Origin: Thauera sp. K11
GTDB lineage: Bacteria; Pseudomonadota; Gammaproteobacteria; Burkholderiales; Rhodocyclaceae
Assembly (NCBI RefSeq): GCF_002354895.1
Contig: NZ_CP023439.1
Span: forward strand, 3,534,001 to 3,598,000
Length of the DNA: 64,000 nucleotides
Reading direction: 5' to 3'
Positions 1 through 9,566 of the stretch are shown here, piece after piece. The notes below the pieces were generated by a model. That model worked only from the letters and a program-made list of their open reading frames with translations, ran no database searches and had not been told where the DNA came from. Positions within the stretch are counted from its first letter, which is position 1; each line of letters starts with the position of its first letter. Made by a program: the position numbers and the translations under genes.

Positions 1-1
1 G

Positions 2-1702
2 GGCTATCGCAGCGAGTTCCAGTACGACGCGGCGGGCAACCTCGTCTGCACCACTGACGCCAACGCCCAGGCCGGGCTGCAACCGAAGAACGGCCACGGC
101 TGCACGGAATTCCGCCAGTACGACGAACTGAACCGCGTGACCCGGATCGTCGATGCGCTGGGCGGCGAGACGGCCTTCACCTATGACCTCGCGGGCCACC
201 GCCTGGCGGTGACCGACGCCGCGAACAAGACCTGGGCCTTCGCCTACGATGACCTGGGCCGGCTCGCCGCGGAGACGGATCACGCCGGCAAGAGCCTTGC
301 CTACAAGGCGGACGAAGCGGGCAACGTCTATGAGAAGACCAACCGCCTCGCCGAGGTCACCCGCTACAGCTTCGACACGGGCAACCGCCTCACTCGAGTG
401 GACTACCTCAAGGACGGCAGCGCGGAGACCTTCGCCTTTGATGCGGCGGGCAACCGCAGCGCCGCGGCCAACGGCGCGGTGAGCTACACCTTCCAGTACG
501 ACGTGCTCAACCGGCCCACCGCCAAGCTCGACAGCCGTGGCCGCAGCCTGAGCTTCACCTACGACGCGGCGGGCAACCTCCTCACCAAGACGACCTACCA
601 GGGCAGCACGACCCACTACGTCTACAACGCCGCCAACCGGCTGGTGATGCTCCGCAACCCCGACTACACCCAGGTCGACTACCAGTACGATCCGGCCGGG
701 CGGATGCTCTCGCGCGTCACCGCCAACGGCGCGCGCAGCACCTACCAGTACGAAGCCAACGGCACGCTCACCCGCGAAACCCAGTACGACGCGGCCAACA
801 CCCTGGTCTCCGACACCACCTACACGCGCGACCGGGTGGGCCACATCCTCACCCGGAACGACGGCGCGGGCACGACGACCTACGCCTACGATGCACGCTA
901 CCGCCTGAAAACGGCTGACTACCCGGGTACGGCGAACGACGAAGCGTTTACCTACGACGCGGTCGGCAACCGGCTCACGCACACCAGGGGCAGCCTCGCG
1001 CCGAACGCGAACACGCGTTACTACGGCTATACGGCGGGCACCAACCGGCTGCTCGATATCCGCATCGGCGGTACGGGCGGCACGGTGGAATCCAGCTTTG
1101 TGCATGACCATGAAGGGCGGCTCACCAGCCAGACCGGAGCCGGCGCGAAGGCGCTGACGTGGGATGCCAAGGGCCGGCTGAAGACGGCAGGAGCGGAGTC
1201 CTACACCTACGATCCGATGGACTACCGCATCGGGCGCAGCGGCGGGAGCCTCGGCAGCCGCAGCTATTTCCTCGAAGGCGAGCATCTGGAATCGGTCGAG
1301 CGCGGCGGCGAACTGGTCGAACGCTACTTCCGGGGCGCCGGTACTGACGAACTGGTCGCCGGTTTCCTCAAGGACGGCGAGGGCAAGACGAAGCCCTACC
1401 TCTTTCACCACGATGCGCTGACCAACACCACGGCGGTGACGGGGCACAACGGCGGCACGATCCAGCACATCGCCTACGGCGCCTTCGGCAACGTGATCAC
1501 GAACTCGGGGAGCAGTCCGAACCGGTTGAAATATACGGGGCGCGAGGATGATGGAACGGGGCTGTATTATTACCGAGCGCGCTACTACGATCCTGGCAGA
1601 GGGCGATTCATCTCCGAAGACCCGCTGGGGTTCGCGGCAGGGGACGTCAACTTCTATGCCTATGTAGGGAACAACCCGGTCAATGCGAATGATCCGAGCG
1701 GG
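2..1702 (+). repeat. Rhs core repeat, copy 1
   Basis: This core DNA is nearly identical to 6841-8541 (offset 6839), and its part from 287 matches 2676-4091 (offset 2389). Differences are scattered single bases plus a few short patches. Similarity stops at the DPSG codons, where each toxin tip begins. Confidence 0.93.
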
Positions 1703-2329
1703 ATGATTGATATTACTTATTCTGCCGGCAGCCTGAAACCAATCATCACAAATATTAACTCCCCTGGAAGGAATTATTTTGTAGCTGGCTCGGATGGTGC
1801 CACTTATCCTATGGGGACGGGTGTATATCAGAGAACCGTGGTGCAGGGCCGCCCATTCGATAATGTCATTGGCGCAATACAGACCGCAAAAATTGTTGAT
1901 TGGGGTGTTTCGCATATTCAGAATAACCGGCTTAGCGGTGCGAGTGGGGACGCTTCTTTGTCGGAAGTCAACAGGCAGTCTGGTGAAGGAAGAGTTTGGG
2001 ATACAAAACAGTTCTTATCCCCCACGAGTGTTTATGCCATCAATGGGAAGGTCGAGTTAAGGGATTATGTTGGGAATGCCATTTGGGGCGCTGGTTTGAG
2101 GTCGCTTGGCATAAGCGAGCTGGTTGCTCGGATTGGTGCACAAGTTCAATCTATAAGAGCAAACGGTTCGCTAGACGATCCAAGGGATCAGCAAGCGATT
2201 CACTTTGGATATAATTTCCCGTCATCATCAAATGGAGGGGGTGGCTTGGGTACCGATGCCGCAGACGGTTTCCTCCTCTATCCGAATAAACCGAATACCA
2301 ATCAAATGCAGTCGGTGTACTCGAAGTGA
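2..2329 (+). CDS. Rhs protein: YD-repeat core plus toxin tip 1 (5' end outside window)
   Basis: The reading frame is open from base 2, so the N-terminus lies left of the window. Residues encoded by about 2-1702 are tandem YD repeats (YDAAGNL, YQYDPAGRM) that form the Rhs shell. They end in the hallmark RYYDPGRGRFISEDPLGF and a NDPSG pair, where Rhs proteins release the C-terminal toxin. The tip (1703-2329, about 208 residues) carries WDTKQF, a GNAIWGAG segment and DDPRDQQAIHFGY. This resembles polymorphic toxin type 44 (proposed RNase), judged from memory of the family. It ends in LYPNKPNTNQMQSVYSK, shared with other tips here. The tip is more AT-rich than the core. The stop overlaps the next gene by 4 bases. 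Rhs identity is certain; toxin class is moderate. Confidence 0.93.
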   Translation, partial: GYRSEFQYDAAGNLVCTTDANAQAGLQPKNGHGCTEFRQYDELNRVTRIVDALGGETAFTYDLAGHRLAVTDAANKTWAFAYDDLGRLAAETDHAGKSLAYKADEAGNVYEKTNRLAEVTRYSFDTGNRLTRVDYLKDGSAETFAFDAAGNRSAAANGAVSYTFQYDVLNRPTAKLDSRGRSLSFTYDAAGNLLTKTTYQGSTTHYVYNAANRLVMLRNPDYTQVDYQYDPAGRMLSRVTANGARSTYQYEANGTLTRETQYDAANTLVSDTTYTRDRVGHILTRNDGAGTTTYAYDARYRLKTADYPGTANDEAFTYDAVGNRLTHTRGSLAPNANTRYYGYTAGTNRLLDIRIGGTGGTVESSFVHDHEGRLTSQTGAGAKALTWDAKGRLKTAGAESYTYDPMDYRIGRSGGSLGSRSYFLEGEHLESVERGGELVERYFRGAGTDELVAGFLKDGEGKTKPYLFHHDALTNTTAVTGHNGGTIQHIAYGAFGNVITNSGSSPNRLKYTGREDDGTGLYYYRARYYDPGRGRFISEDPLGFAAGDVNFYAYVGNNPVNANDPSGMIDITYSAGSLKPIITNINSPGRNYFVAGSDGATYPMGTGVYQRTVVQGRPFDNVIGAIQTAKIVDWGVSHIQNNRLSGASGDASLSEVNRQSGEGRVWDTKQFLSPTSVYAINGKVELRDYVGNAIWGAGLRSLGISELVARIGAQVQSIRANGSLDDPRDQQAIHFGYNFPSSSNGGGGLGTDAADGFLLYPNKPNTNQMQSVYSK

Positions 2330-2661
2330 AAATTTTCCTACGTGGCCTTCGGTTTTTTTTTGTCAGTTTAGTAGCCGGAATACTCGCTAGCGAAATCCTG
2401 TTCCGCATGGATCAGTTTTATTGCGATGATCTTCACGGCGAGAACGCTGCCGGAGGTGGTGCGGCACTCGGTATGATCATGCTTGCTTTCTTAGCAAGTG
2501 CGCTTCTGTCCGAATTTGCAATACTTGCAGGCATTGATTTAGCACGCCACTTCGGACTCATTCCTTGGCGCGCAACATGGAAGACTGAGGTAGTTAGCCT
2601 AGCTGTAGTGCTGGTTATTTCAGGCGTTGCCGCCTACCAATTTATACAAAGCTCGTGCTGA
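2326..2661 (+). CDS. Small membrane protein, probable immunity to tip 1
   Basis: This 111-residue protein begins at a GTG that overlaps the Rhs stop (GTGA), the usual layout of a translationally coupled toxin-immunity pair. It has three hydrophobic stretches (about residues 8-22, 45-70 and 90-107) with a short polar segment after the first. No family is recognised. It is AT-rich compared with the Rhs core. An immunity role is inferred from position only. A membrane immunity protein for an RNase-like tip would be unusual, so the pairing is not certain. The truncated Rhs copy begins only 14 bases after its stop. Confidence 0.65.
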   Translation: MKIFLRGLRFFFVSLVAGILASEILFRMDQFYCDDLHGENAAGGGAALGMIMLAFLASALLSEFAILAGIDLARHFGLIPWRATWKTEVVSLAVVLVISGVAAYQFIQSSC

Positions 2662-4838
2662 ATTTATGTCTATGTGGCAAGAGCCTTGCCTACAAGGCGG
2701 ACGAAGCGGGCAACGTCTATGAGAAGACCAACCGCCTCGCCGAGGTCACCCGCTACAGCTTCGACACGGGCAACCGCCTCACTCGAGTGGACTACCTCAA
2801 GGACGGCAGCGCGGAGACCTTCGCCTTTGATGCGGCGGGCAACCGCAGCGCCGCGGCCAACGGCGCGGTGAGCTACACCTTCCAGTACGACGTGCTCAAC
2901 CGACCCACCGCCAAGCTCGACAGCCGTGGCCGCAGCCTGAGCTTCACCTACGATGCGGCGGGCAACCTCCTCACCAAGACGACCTACCAGGGCAGCACGA
3001 CCCACTACGTCTACAACGCCGCCAACCGGCTGGTGATGCTCCGCAACCCCGACTACACCCAGGTCGACTACCAGTACGATCCGGCCGGGCGGATGCTCTC
3101 GCGCGTCACCGCCAACGGCGCGCGGAGCACCTACCAGTACGAAGCCAACGGCACGCTCACCCGCGAAACCCAGTACGACGCCGCCAACACCCTGGTCTCC
3201 GACACCACCTACACGCGCGACCGGGTGGGCCACATCCTCACCCGGACCGACGGCGCGGGCACGACGACCTACGCCTACGATGCACGCTACCGCCTGAAAA
3301 CGGCTGACTACCCGGGTGCGACGAACGACGAAGCGTTTACCTACGACGCGGTCGGCAACCGGCTCACGCACACCAGGGGCAGCCTCGCGCCGAACGCGAA
3401 CACGCGTTACTACGGCTATACGGCGGGCACCAACCGGCTGCTCGATATCCGCATCGGCGGTACGGGCGGCACGGTGGAATCCAGCTTTGTGCATGACCAT
3501 GAAGGGCGGCTCACCAGCCAGACCGGAGCCGGCGCGAAGGCGCTGACGTGGGATGCCAAGGGCCGGCTGAAGACGGCAGGAGCGGAGTCCTACACTTACG
3601 ATCCGATGGACTACCGCATCGGGCGCAGCGGTGGAAGCCTCGGCAGCCGCAGCTATTTCCTCGAAGGCGAGCATCTGGAATCGGTCGAGCGCGGCGGCGA
3701 ACTGGTCGAACGCTACTTCCGGGGCGCCGGCACTGACGAACTGGTCGCCGGTTTCCTCAAGGACGGCGAGGGCAAGACGAAGCCCTACCTCTTTCACCAC
3801 GATGCGCTGACCAACACCACGGCGGTGACGGGGCACAACGGCGGCACGATTCAGCACCTCGCCTATGGGGCCTTTGGCAATGTCCTCACGAACTCGGGGA
3901 GCAGTCCGAACCGGTTGAAATATACGGGGCGCGAGGATGATGGAACGGGGCTGTATTATTACCGAGCGCGCTACTACGATCCTGGCAGAGGGCGATTCAT
4001 CTCCGAAGACCCGCTTGGGTTCGCGGCGGGGGATGTCAACTTCTATACCTATGTCGGGAACAATCCCACAAATGCGAATGATCCAAGTGGGCATGCCGCG
4101 ATGCAGCTTGGCGGGGCTGTTGTCGGCGGCGTCGGCGGATTGCTGACACAAGGAGGCATTGATCTGGCCCGCGGCAGGCTCAGTTCCTTCGCGGATTACG
4201 CCGGGGCGCTCACCGGTGGCGCGGCGGGCGGCGCGGCAGCGGTCACTTGCGGACCGATGTGCGCGGGTACCGCGGCCGGAGCAGTGAGCAGCGCGACGAC
4301 ACAGGGAATCAATTGGGCGCAGGGGCAGGCGGTAAGTGCCTGGAACTTTGTTACCGATACTGCGCTGGGTGCTGTCGGCGGCAAGGTGGCGGGCACCGTG
4401 GTGCCGTATTTGTTCAAGACAACCTTGCCCAGCCTCTTGGGTACTGGTACGGCAAATCAGGTTAAAGGCTCGCTTGGAGAAGCGATGTCTGCAATCGGGC
4501 TAACTGCAACTGGCCGGTCTTTCAGCACACAAGTCGAGAATGGAGTAGTTAGAAATGGTCAAGCATCTACATATGATTTCGGCTTGGCAGGCTATCGCAA
4601 TTTCGTTGAATCGAAATGGGGCACAGCGACCCTATCCTCCGCACAGCGTGAAGCCGCACAAATACCAGGCACATCGCTAACCGTACACCAGTGGACCTAT
4701 CCGACCGTTTCTGGAGTTGCCGGAGGCAGTTTCTCTGCGGGGGCTGTCGGTTACGACTATGGCAGCGCAGGAGGAGGATTTCTCCTTTATCCAAACAAAG
4801 CTAATTTAAACATGATGCAGTCGATCTACTCGAAGTAG
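2655..4838 (+). CDS. Orphan Rhs copy 2: truncated core plus nuclease-like toxin tip 2
   Basis: Core homology begins abruptly at 2676 (GKSLAYKADEAG), 14 bases after the preceding immunity-like gene. The upstream GTG at 2655 gives only MLNLCLC and is probably not a real start, so this copy lacks the Rhs N-terminus and most of the shell. It may be a silent tip cassette. The core ends at NDPSG (4089-4091). The 248-residue tip starts with a Gly/Ala-rich segment, then has KGSLGEAMSAIGL, YDFG and VESKWGTATLSSAQREAA. The acidic residue followed by E-x-K fits a PD-(D/E)XK-type nuclease (inference). It ends in LYPNKANLNMMQSIYSK. A dedicated immunity-like gene starts 12 bases downstream. Confidence 0.85.
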   Translation: MLNLCLCGKSLAYKADEAGNVYEKTNRLAEVTRYSFDTGNRLTRVDYLKDGSAETFAFDAAGNRSAAANGAVSYTFQYDVLNRPTAKLDSRGRSLSFTYDAAGNLLTKTTYQGSTTHYVYNAANRLVMLRNPDYTQVDYQYDPAGRMLSRVTANGARSTYQYEANGTLTRETQYDAANTLVSDTTYTRDRVGHILTRTDGAGTTTYAYDARYRLKTADYPGATNDEAFTYDAVGNRLTHTRGSLAPNANTRYYGYTAGTNRLLDIRIGGTGGTVESSFVHDHEGRLTSQTGAGAKALTWDAKGRLKTAGAESYTYDPMDYRIGRSGGSLGSRSYFLEGEHLESVERGGELVERYFRGAGTDELVAGFLKDGEGKTKPYLFHHDALTNTTAVTGHNGGTIQHLAYGAFGNVLTNSGSSPNRLKYTGREDDGTGLYYYRARYYDPGRGRFISEDPLGFAAGDVNFYTYVGNNPTNANDPSGHAAMQLGGAVVGGVGGLLTQGGIDLARGRLSSFADYAGALTGGAAGGAAAVTCGPMCAGTAAGAVSSATTQGINWAQGQAVSAWNFVTDTALGAVGGKVAGTVVPYLFKTTLPSLLGTGTANQVKGSLGEAMSAIGLTATGRSFSTQVENGVVRNGQASTYDFGLAGYRNFVESKWGTATLSSAQREAAQIPGTSLTVHQWTYPTVSGVAGGSFSAGAVGYDYGSAGGGFLLYPNKANLNMMQSIYSK
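2676..4091 (+). repeat. Rhs core repeat, copy 2 (5'-truncated)
   Basis: This is the shortest core copy. It starts at GGCAAGAGCC, which corresponds to 287 in copy 1 and 7126 in copy 3, and runs to the DPSG codons. Bases 3855-3890 differ as a block from the other two copies, which agree with each other there. Confidence 0.92.
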
Positions 4839-4850
4839 CCAGGGTGCATC

Positions 4851-5522
4851 ATGGATTATCAAAAACGTTTCACTCGTTGGCGTGCGAAGCTCGGCCAGAA
4901 CACGAACTACCTAGTCGAACAGGTGTGTACGCGCATTGTACCGGAGTTCGAAAAGCACGGCTTTGTTTGGCTCAAAAGCATGGAGCCACCGGCGATAAGG
5001 AACTTGAACTACATCACGCTTTTGAAGCGTAGCGGCACTAATTGGCCTATCGTGGAGCTTCACTTCGATAAGCGGGGAAGGCCGCGATTCATAGTCGAAG
5101 TCTCAGTGCTGCCGCCTGTGTGCAAAAAGCTTACTTCTAGTGCAATAGTCGATATCCCACGGGAAGAGGCGTACCTGGGCATGGGGCCAGTGCAGCTACG
5201 TCTTCAAAAAGGGCGGAGCGCGAGTGATAGTATTTTCGGGTTCGGAGCCCTAAACGCATTGTTCACGAATCCATTCAGAATCATTTTCTATATGCTGAAT
5301 CCTCAGCGATACCTGCACAACGAGGTAGATAAGGCCGCGTCGCTCCTGCCAGAACTGTTTGATTTTTTCGAGCGTGGCATACCAGAAGAGTGGTTTAACG
5401 CTGAACCACAGCATTTCGCAATGTCAGACCACTTTGCACTTCTCGCCTCGTGGCATCTTGCTGAGCAGGCCTATAAGTCTGGTAAGCCTGGAAAGATCAC
5501 ATATGTTGGCAAGAATGATTGA
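4851..5522 (+). CDS. Probable immunity protein to tip 2
   Basis: A 223-residue soluble-looking protein whose ATG lies 12 bases after the stop of the nuclease-like tip. Notable segments are FEKHGFVWLK near residues 33-42, KRSGTNWPIVELHFDKRGRP in the first third, and a hydrophobic FGALNALFTNPFRIIFYML segment. The early KHGF pattern is vaguely like DUF4304-type immunity proteins, but I do not claim the family. It is lower in GC than the flanking core copies. The function is inferred from its position between one tip and the next core copy. Confidence 0.7.
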   Translation: MDYQKRFTRWRAKLGQNTNYLVEQVCTRIVPEFEKHGFVWLKSMEPPAIRNLNYITLLKRSGTNWPIVELHFDKRGRPRFIVEVSVLPPVCKKLTSSAIVDIPREEAYLGMGPVQLRLQKGRSASDSIFGFGALNALFTNPFRIIFYMLNPQRYLHNEVDKAASLLPELFDFFERGIPEEWFNAEPQHFAMSDHFALLASWHLAEQAYKSGKPGKITYVGKND

Positions 5523-5535
5523 GTCTCGCAGATGA

Positions 5536-8500
5536 GGCATTAACACGAATGGCTACGACGTCCCGAAGCCTCTGCTCACCCGCATCACCAAGCCCTTGCA
5601 GCGCGATGGCAAGGCCGTCGAAACGCGTTTCACCTACTACGAGAACGGCCGCGCGATGAGCCAGACCAACGCGCTGGGCGAAGGCGAGTTCCTCGACTAC
5701 GACCTCTTCCGCCGCAGTACGCGGGTGACCGATCCGCGCGGCGGCGTGCGCCAGTACGACTACGATGAGAACGGCCGGATGACCAAGCTCGTCGAGGCCG
5801 ACGGCGCGATCCTCAACTTCGAGAACCAGGCCGACGCCATTCGCAGCGCGAAGGTCGATGCGCTGGGCTACGCGACCCGCTACAGCTACCGGCTGGATCG
5901 CGCCTTCACCGGCACGTCCGATGCCTACGGCAACGTCACCCGCGAGCAGGACGCGCTCGGGCGCACCATCGACTACGGCTACGGCCCGCTCGACCAGGTC
6001 GCCACGGTCAAGGACCCGCGCGGCACGGTCACGACGACGACCTTCGGCACGGCGACCAGCGGCTGCGACCATGCCGGACGCCCGAAGGAGACCCGCATCA
6101 GCACCCTGGCGGGATCGGGCAATGTGCTGCTCGCGAGCCAGTGCTGGAACGGCGATGCCACGCTCGCCCACCGCCGCCAATACCTGGACGGCACGCGCTA
6201 CGTCGAGACGCGGCTCAGCTACACCGACAACGGACTGAACGTGAGCCAGCAGCAGACGGTCGGCATGCCGTCGGGCGCCACGGTCACCCGCACCTACACC
6301 TACGATGCGCTGGGCCGCAAGAGAACCGAGACCCTCAAGCGCCGCACGAGCCCGACCAATGCGACGCTCCTCGACCTGACCACCCGCTACGACTACGACG
6401 CGCTCGACCGCGTCGTCAAGGCGACCGATCCGCTGGGCAACGAAGTCATCAACAGCTTCGACGCCAACGGCCAGCTCTGGAAGATCGCGCACCGCTACAA
6501 GCGCCCTGACGGCAGTTTCGACGTGCGCGACGTGGCCACCCGGACGTTCGATGCCGCCGACCGGGTCAAGACCGAGACCGACGCCGCAGGGCATGCGACC
6601 ACCTACGCCTACGACGCGGCAGGCAACGTGGTGGCGGTGACCGATGCCGAGGGCCACACCGCGCGTGTCGAATACGACGCGATGAACCGGAAGGCGGCGG
6701 TGGAGGACGCCACCGGCTACCGCACCGAGACCGCCTACAACCAGCGCGGCGACGCGATCGCCCTCACGAACGCGAACACCGAGACCGTGGTCTTCGAGTT
6801 CGACGCGCTGGGCCGCAAGACCGCCGCAGTGGACGCCAGGGGCTATCGCAGCGAGTTCCAGTACGACGCGGCGGGCAACCTCGTCTGCACCACTGACGCC
6901 AACGCCCAGGCCGGGCTGCAGCCCAAGAACAGCCACGGCTGCACGGAATTCCGCCAGTACGACGAACTGAACCGCGTGACCCGGATCGTCGATGCGCTGG
7001 GCGGCGAAACGGCCTTCACCTATGACCTCGCGGGCCACCGCCTGGCGGTGACCGATGCCGCGAACAAGACCTGGGCCTTCGCCTACGATGACCTGGGCCG
7101 TCTCGCCGCGGAGACGGATCATGCCGGCAAGAGCCTTGCCTACAAGGCGGACGAAGCGGGCAACGTCTATGAGAAGACCAACCGCCTCGCCGAGGTCACC
7201 CGCTACAGCTTCGACACGGGCAACCGCCTCACTCGAGTGGACTACCTCAAGGACGGCAGCGCGGAGACCTTCGCCTACGATGCGGCGGGCAACCGCAGCG
7301 CCGCGGCCAACGGGGCGGTGAGCTACACCTTCCAGTACGACGTGCTCAACCGGCCCACCGCCAAGCTCGACAGCCGCGGCCGCAGCCTGAGCTTCACCTA
7401 CGACGCGGCGGGCAACCTCCTCACCAAGACGACCTACCAGGGCAGCACGACGCACTACGTCTACAACGCCGCCAACCGGCTGGTGATGCTCCGCAACCCC
7501 GACTACACCCAGGTCGACTACCAGTACGATCCGGCCGGGCGGATGCTCTCGCGCGTCACCGCCAACGGCGCGCGCAGCACCTACCAGTACGAAGCCAACG
7601 GCACGCTCACCCGCGAAACCCAGTACGACGCGGCCAACACCCTGGTCTCCGACACCACCTACACGCGCGACCGGGTGGGCCACATCCTCACCCGGAACGA
7701 CGGCGCGGGCACGACGACCTACGCCTACGATGCACGCTACCGCCTGAAAACGGCTGACTACCCGGGTGCGACGAACGACGAAGCGTTTACCTACGACGCG
7801 GTCGGCAACCGGCTCACGCACACCAGGGGCAGCCTCGCGCCGAACGCGAACACGCGTTACTACGGCTATACGGCGGGCACCAACCGGCTGCTCGATATCC
7901 GCATCGGCGGTACGGGCGGCACGGTGGAATCCAGCTTTGTGCATGACCATGAAGGGCGGCTCACCAGCCAGACCGGAGCCGGCGCGAAGGCGCTGACGTG
8001 GGATGCCAAGGGCCGGCTGAAGACGGCAGGAGCGGAGTCCTACACCTACGATCCGATGGACTACCGCATCGGGCGCAGCGGCGGGAGCCTCGGCAGCCGC
8101 AGCTATTTCCTCGAAGGCGAGCATCTGGAATCGGTCGAGCGCGGCGGCGAACTGGTCGAACGCTACTTCCGGGGCGCCGGTACTGACGAACTGGTCGCCG
8201 GTTTCCTCAAGGACGGCGAGGGCAAGACGAAGCCCTACCTCTTTCACCACGATGCGCTGACCAACACCACGGCGGTGACGGGGCACAACGGCGGCACGAT
8301 CCAGCACATCGCCTACGGCGCCTTCGGCAACGTGATCACGAACTCGGGGAGCAGTCCGAACCGGTTGAAATATACGGGGCGCGAGGATGATGGAACGGGG
8401 CTGTATTATTACCGAGCGCGCTACTACGATCCTGGCAGAGGGCGATTCATCTCCGAAGACCCGCTTGGGTTCGCGGCGGGGGATGTCAATTTCTATGCCT

Positions 8501-8541
8501 ATGTGGGAAACAACCCGGTCAACTACACAGACCCCAGCGGG
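5536..8541 (+). repeat. Rhs core repeat, copy 3
   Basis: This is the longest core copy visible. Bases 6841-8541 match copy 1, and the part from 7126 also matches copy 2. It shares some variant patches with copy 1 and others with copy 2, so the copies appear to have exchanged sequence. Confidence 0.92.
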
Positions 8542-9195
8542 GAGGTCGCTGTAGTTGGCATGATCTACGGTGGAATTGCTGGCGGTGTTGGTGGGGCAAT
8601 CAGCGGCTATGCGTCTGAAGGCTGGTCGGGGGCAGCGAAGGGGTTCGGCACAGGTTTTGTTGTTGGTGCGGGCGTTGGTGCAGTTACTCCCTGGCTTTCG
8701 CATCAAGTAGGGGCGACCGCTGCTACGCTTCTGGTTGGCGGCGCTTCCAGCGCGGCGGGCCAATTGTCCGGAAACGTGGTGACGGGTCAGACACCAGGCA
8801 CCAATTTCAGTTGGGGTGCTGTTGCTGGTTCCGCTACTGGCAATGTACTCGCCAGCGTTCCGGCCAAGCTCGTTGGCAACGCGGCAGCCACTTCGGTGGG
8901 TACCAGCGTGACTTGGGGTTCCCGCTCCCTGACCATTGTCACTCCGACTGTTCAGCATACGGGCAGCACCTTCCGGGCGCTCACGGAAGGGGCCATAGGC
9001 GGCACCTTCGAGGCGGGCGGACAGGCCATCGAGAACATGCTCTTCCCGACTCCGCCTGCCGGGGACGCATCAAGCGGTAGCCAGACCCTGCAAAGCTTCC
9101 AGCAGTTGAGCGCATCCCAGGGCGCGGCCGGCGGTTTCTTGCTCTATCCCAACAAGTCCAACACCAACATGATGCAGTCGGTTTATGTCAAGTAG
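5536..9195 (+). CDS. Orphan Rhs copy 3: long core fragment plus glycine-rich tip 3
   Basis: The frame is open from 5536 (after a TGA at 5533), and Rhs sequence begins at NGYDVPKPLLTRITKP, 26 bases after the preceding immunity-like gene. There is no convincing start codon; the first candidate is a TTG at 5596. The N-terminal PAAR/pre-core part is missing. About 1000 residues of YD repeats end at RYYDPGRGRFISEDPLGF and YTDPSG. The 217-residue tip (8542-9195) is rich in Gly, Ala and Val with glycine-zipper-like runs (GGIAGGVGGAISGYA) and shows no nuclease motif. A membrane-acting toxin or an inert tip are both possible. It ends in LYPNKSNTNMMQSVYVK. Confidence 0.85.
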   Translation, partial: GINTNGYDVPKPLLTRITKPLQRDGKAVETRFTYYENGRAMSQTNALGEGEFLDYDLFRRSTRVTDPRGGVRQYDYDENGRMTKLVEADGAILNFENQADAIRSAKVDALGYATRYSYRLDRAFTGTSDAYGNVTREQDALGRTIDYGYGPLDQVATVKDPRGTVTTTTFGTATSGCDHAGRPKETRISTLAGSGNVLLASQCWNGDATLAHRRQYLDGTRYVETRLSYTDNGLNVSQQQTVGMPSGATVTRTYTYDALGRKRTETLKRRTSPTNATLLDLTTRYDYDALDRVVKATDPLGNEVINSFDANGQLWKIAHRYKRPDGSFDVRDVATRTFDAADRVKTETDAAGHATTYAYDAAGNVVAVTDAEGHTARVEYDAMNRKAAVEDATGYRTETAYNQRGDAIALTNANTETVVFEFDALGRKTAAVDARGYRSEFQYDAAGNLVCTTDANAQAGLQPKNSHGCTEFRQYDELNRVTRIVDALGGETAFTYDLAGHRLAVTDAANKTWAFAYDDLGRLAAETDHAGKSLAYKADEAGNVYEKTNRLAEVTRYSFDTGNRLTRVDYLKDGSAETFAYDAAGNRSAAANGAVSYTFQYDVLNRPTAKLDSRGRSLSFTYDAAGNLLTKTTYQGSTTHYVYNAANRLVMLRNPDYTQVDYQYDPAGRMLSRVTANGARSTYQYEANGTLTRETQYDAANTLVSDTTYTRDRVGHILTRNDGAGTTTYAYDARYRLKTADYPGATNDEAFTYDAVGNRLTHTRGSLAPNANTRYYGYTAGTNRLLDIRIGGTGGTVESSFVHDHEGRLTSQTGAGAKALTWDAKGRLKTAGAESYTYDPMDYRIGRSGGSLGSRSYFLEGEHLESVERGGELVERYFRGAGTDELVAGFLKDGEGKTKPYLFHHDALTNTTAVTGHNGGTIQHIAYGAFGNVITNSGSSPNRLKYTGREDDGTGLYYYRARYYDPGRGRFISEDPLGFAAGDVNFYAYVGNNPVNYTDPSGEVAVVGMIYGGIAGGVGGAISGYASEGWSGAAKGFGTGFVVGAGVGAVTPWLSHQVGATAATLLVGGASSAAGQLSGNVVTGQTPGTNFSWGAVAGSATGNVLASVPAKLVGNAAATSVGTSVTWGSRSLTIVTPTVQHTGSTFRALTEGAIGGTFEAGGQAIENMLFPTPPAGDASSGSQTLQSFQQLSASQGAAGGFLLYPNKSNTNMMQSVYVK

Positions 9196-9566
9196 ATATC
9201 CGCGTTGCGGAGCACGTCAAGGTAGTTGTCGCCTGATTTATGCAACGGACTGCTTCTTGTCTTCTGCATGGAGATGGTCGCAAATGACGGCATCGCGCTC
9301 GGGATTAAGCGTGACAACGCAGATCGGTGACCAGTCGCGTGTGGGGTCGGACCAGCGTGACGGATGGCGTACTCGCGCCTGGAGATACGTTCGATGACGC
9401 GCTTGCAGGATCGCGTGATCCTCGCCGGCATGGCGCTGCGCTGGCTCGACATAGCGAATACCGCTATGCAGGTGCTCGAAGTTGTAGGTTATGTCCCAGC
9501 ACTAGACTTAGCCGGGCGCCGTGGCAATATGCGTGATCGGCCTCCGCGAGAGCTAGGGGGTTGCCA
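9196..9566. other. Gene-poor stretch between tip 3 and a membrane gene
   Basis: No convincing gene is seen here. Short open frames exist, and one encodes a hydrophobic stretch (ILAGMALRWLDIANTAMQVLEVVGYV, around 9420-9500) that could be a relic of a toxin-tip linker. None has a good ribosome binding site or the shared tail motif. Confidence 0.4.

Noticed and set aside
2670..4151. Long open frame (493 codons) on the minus strand opposite Rhs copy 2
   Set aside because: It is the mirror of the GC-rich, periodic YD-repeat codons. The same pattern recurs opposite the other core copies and its composition (Val/Gly/Arg/Ala) is shadow-like.
2..8541. Regular short repeats in the Rhs cores as a possible repeat array such as CRISPR
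   Set aside because: The repeats are coding YD motifs of variable spacing, with no constant repeat and unique spacers.
5497..8958. 1153-codon minus-strand frame opposite Rhs copy 3
   Set aside because: Same shadow effect. The plus strand has clear Rhs motifs throughout.
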